From the NCBI GenBank assembly GCA_027484655.1, contig JAIXSM010000015.1, positions 30,011-94,010 of the forward strand: a stretch of DNA of 64,000 bases. Direction: 5' to 3'. Both the position numbers and the translations under genes were made by a program. Under the pieces are notes generated by a model, which saw only the letters and a program-made list of their open reading frames with translations, searched no databases and was not told where the DNA came from. Origin of the DNA: Hyphomicrobiales bacterium. Its GTDB lineage: Bacteria; Pseudomonadota; Alphaproteobacteria; Rhizobiales; Beijerinckiaceae. The first letter of the stretch is position 1, and each line of letters opens with the position of its first letter. Shown here piece after piece: positions 63,034 to 64,000 of this stretch.

Positions 63034-64000
63034 TCAGTCGCCTGTGATGTTGAGCTTGCGAACAATCTGGCCGTAGCGTTCGAAATCATGCCGCATGCGC
63101 TTGGCGAGCGCCTCCGGCGGCCCGCCCAGCACAACCTCGCCCGACTGCTCAATGCGCTCCCGGATGTCGGGCATCTGAAGGATGGCGTTCACATCCTTGT
63201 TGAGACGGTCGATGACGGCCTGGGGAACGCCCTTGGGCGCGAGCAGCGCGTACCAGCCGTCAACGGCGACGTCAGCGAACCCCTGCTCGATGGCAGTGGG
63301 GACGTCGGGGAAAGACGGGCTGCGATTGGGCTCGACGACAGCGAGCGCGACCAGCGCCCCGGCGCGGATCTGCTCACGCACCGGCCCGAGCCCCGCGAAT
63401 GTGACGGCCACATGGCCCGCGATCACATCATTCACGGCAGGCGCGATGCCACGATAGGGCACATGCACCAGATCCACTTTCGACGCGTCGCGGAAAAGCT
63501 CCCCCGCGATGTGCAGCACCGAGCCATTTCCGGAACTCGCGTAGCTCAACCCGTTCTTCGCACGGGCAAGGTTCGCAAACTCACGGGCGTTCTTCACGCC
63601 CAGCCTCGGGTTGCCGACCATCAGCATCGTCGTCTGCGAGGGCATGATGACCGGAACAAAATCCGCGATCACATCGACAGGCGGCTTCGTGCCGGGCGCC
63701 GCGACATGGGGCGCGATGAACAGCGTGTTCGGCGTGAGCAGCAGCGTGTGCCCGTCCGGCGCGGCCCGCGCCACAGCCGTCGCGCCCACCATTCCACTGG
63801 CGCCGGGGCGGTTCTCGATGACGACCGCTTCTTTCATGGTGGAGGCCATGCGCTCGCCGAGCAACCGGGCGATCACGTCAGGACCGGCGCCCGCGGGGAA
63901 CGGGACCACAATAGTGATCTGCTTGCTCGGGAATGTTTGCGCGACCGCACCGGCGGTCAGAACGCCCAAAGCCGCCAACCCCATCAACAGGCGCTGAACC
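63034..64000 (-). CDS. Bug-family (TctC-like) periplasmic solute receptor, start off the window
   Basis: At least 317 residues are visible. The signal peptide (GLAALGVLTAGAVAQT) is incomplete: the frame remains open to the window edge and no positively charged start region is present. The Bug core is clear (SKQITIVVPFPAGAGPDVIA, NRPGASGMVGATAV, LVHVPYRGIAPAVNDVI). The gene ends 8 bp before the MBL hydrolase gene and is probably co-transcribed with it. It differs in the pocket loop from the receptors at 19721 and 32557. Confidence 0.9.
   Translation of the reverse strand, partial: VQRLLMGLAALGVLTAGAVAQTFPSKQITIVVPFPAGAGPDVIARLLGERMASTMKEAVVIENRPGASGMVGATAVARAAPDGHTLLLTPNTLFIAPHVAAPGTKPPVDVIADFVPVIMPSQTTMLMVGNPRLGVKNAREFANLARAKNGLSYASSGNGSVLHIAGELFRDASKVDLVHVPYRGIAPAVNDVIAGHVAVTFAGLGPVREQIRAGALVALAVVEPNRSPSFPDVPTAIEQGFADVAVDGWYALLAPKGVPQAVIDRLNKDVNAILQMPDIRERIEQSGEVVLGGPPEALAKRMRHDFERYGQIVRKLNITGD

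Noticed and set aside
1..64000. CRISPR array, rRNA operon, prophage or replication origin
   Set aside because: No regularly spaced repeats, rRNA sequence, phage structural genes or dnaA/parAB-type context were seen.

Overview
The window looks like the chromosome of a GC-rich alphaproteobacterium, probably of the Hyphomicrobiales (Rhizobiales) type. The pointers are a mitofilin-like/HemY-like gene pair, a DUF3309 mini-protein, two-hairpin intergenic repeats of a kind common in that order, and uniformly C/G-ending codons in the core genes. This placement is inference; no rRNA or other decisive marker is present.

Region 1 (1-19.4 kb) is core-like. The start of efp (EF-P) is divergent from epmA and epmB, which modify EF-P. 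Then come a DUF3772/MscS channel, a CAP-domain lipoprotein, an SDR, an orphan molybdopterin hydroxylase large subunit, two secreted proteins of unknown function, asd, an orphan VapB-like antitoxin, a MetE-like methyltransferase, carbonic anhydrase with an LLM flavoenzyme, DUF3309, a CitE-like lyase, the mitofilin-like and HemY-like genes, and tRNA-Thr(CGT).

Region 2 (19.7-28.5 kb) holds a Bug-type periplasmic receptor and then a five-gene leftward block of exported proteins. The block has a coiled-coil protein, a caspase-fold protein that lacks both catalytic residues, a protein of unknown family and two CsgG-like proteins without lipid anchors. It is the best candidate here for an undescribed envelope system.

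Region 3 (28.5-44.4 kb) is a rearranged accessory segment. It contains an XRE regulator, several broken genes (a DPDNG-motif protein, an OmpR-type response regulator, two IS3-type transposase remnants), an IS630 transposase split over two frames, two more Bug receptors, a metal-dependent amidohydrolase, a coiled-coil OmpA-like protein, and an intact glycosyltransferase/PAP2 pair plus a phytase-like secreted protein. Two near-identical repeats of about 104 bp lie near its ends in opposite orientation.

Region 4 (44.5-51.4 kb) is a nitrogen-scavenging cluster: a GntR regulator, an allophanate hydrolase encoded as two genes, a Tau/Ssu-like ABC transporter and a PuuE-like deacetylase-fold hydrolase, followed by upp. 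Region 5 (51.4-53.4 kb) is the Kup potassium transporter. Region 6 (53.6-64 kb) is a catabolic cluster of unknown substrate: IclR, alpha/beta hydrolase, a VOC dioxygenase-like protein, cupin, SDR, ThDP enzyme, aspartate-dehydrogenase-like protein, FAD monooxygenase, MBL hydrolase and a Bug receptor. A chimeric gene remnant sits inside it.
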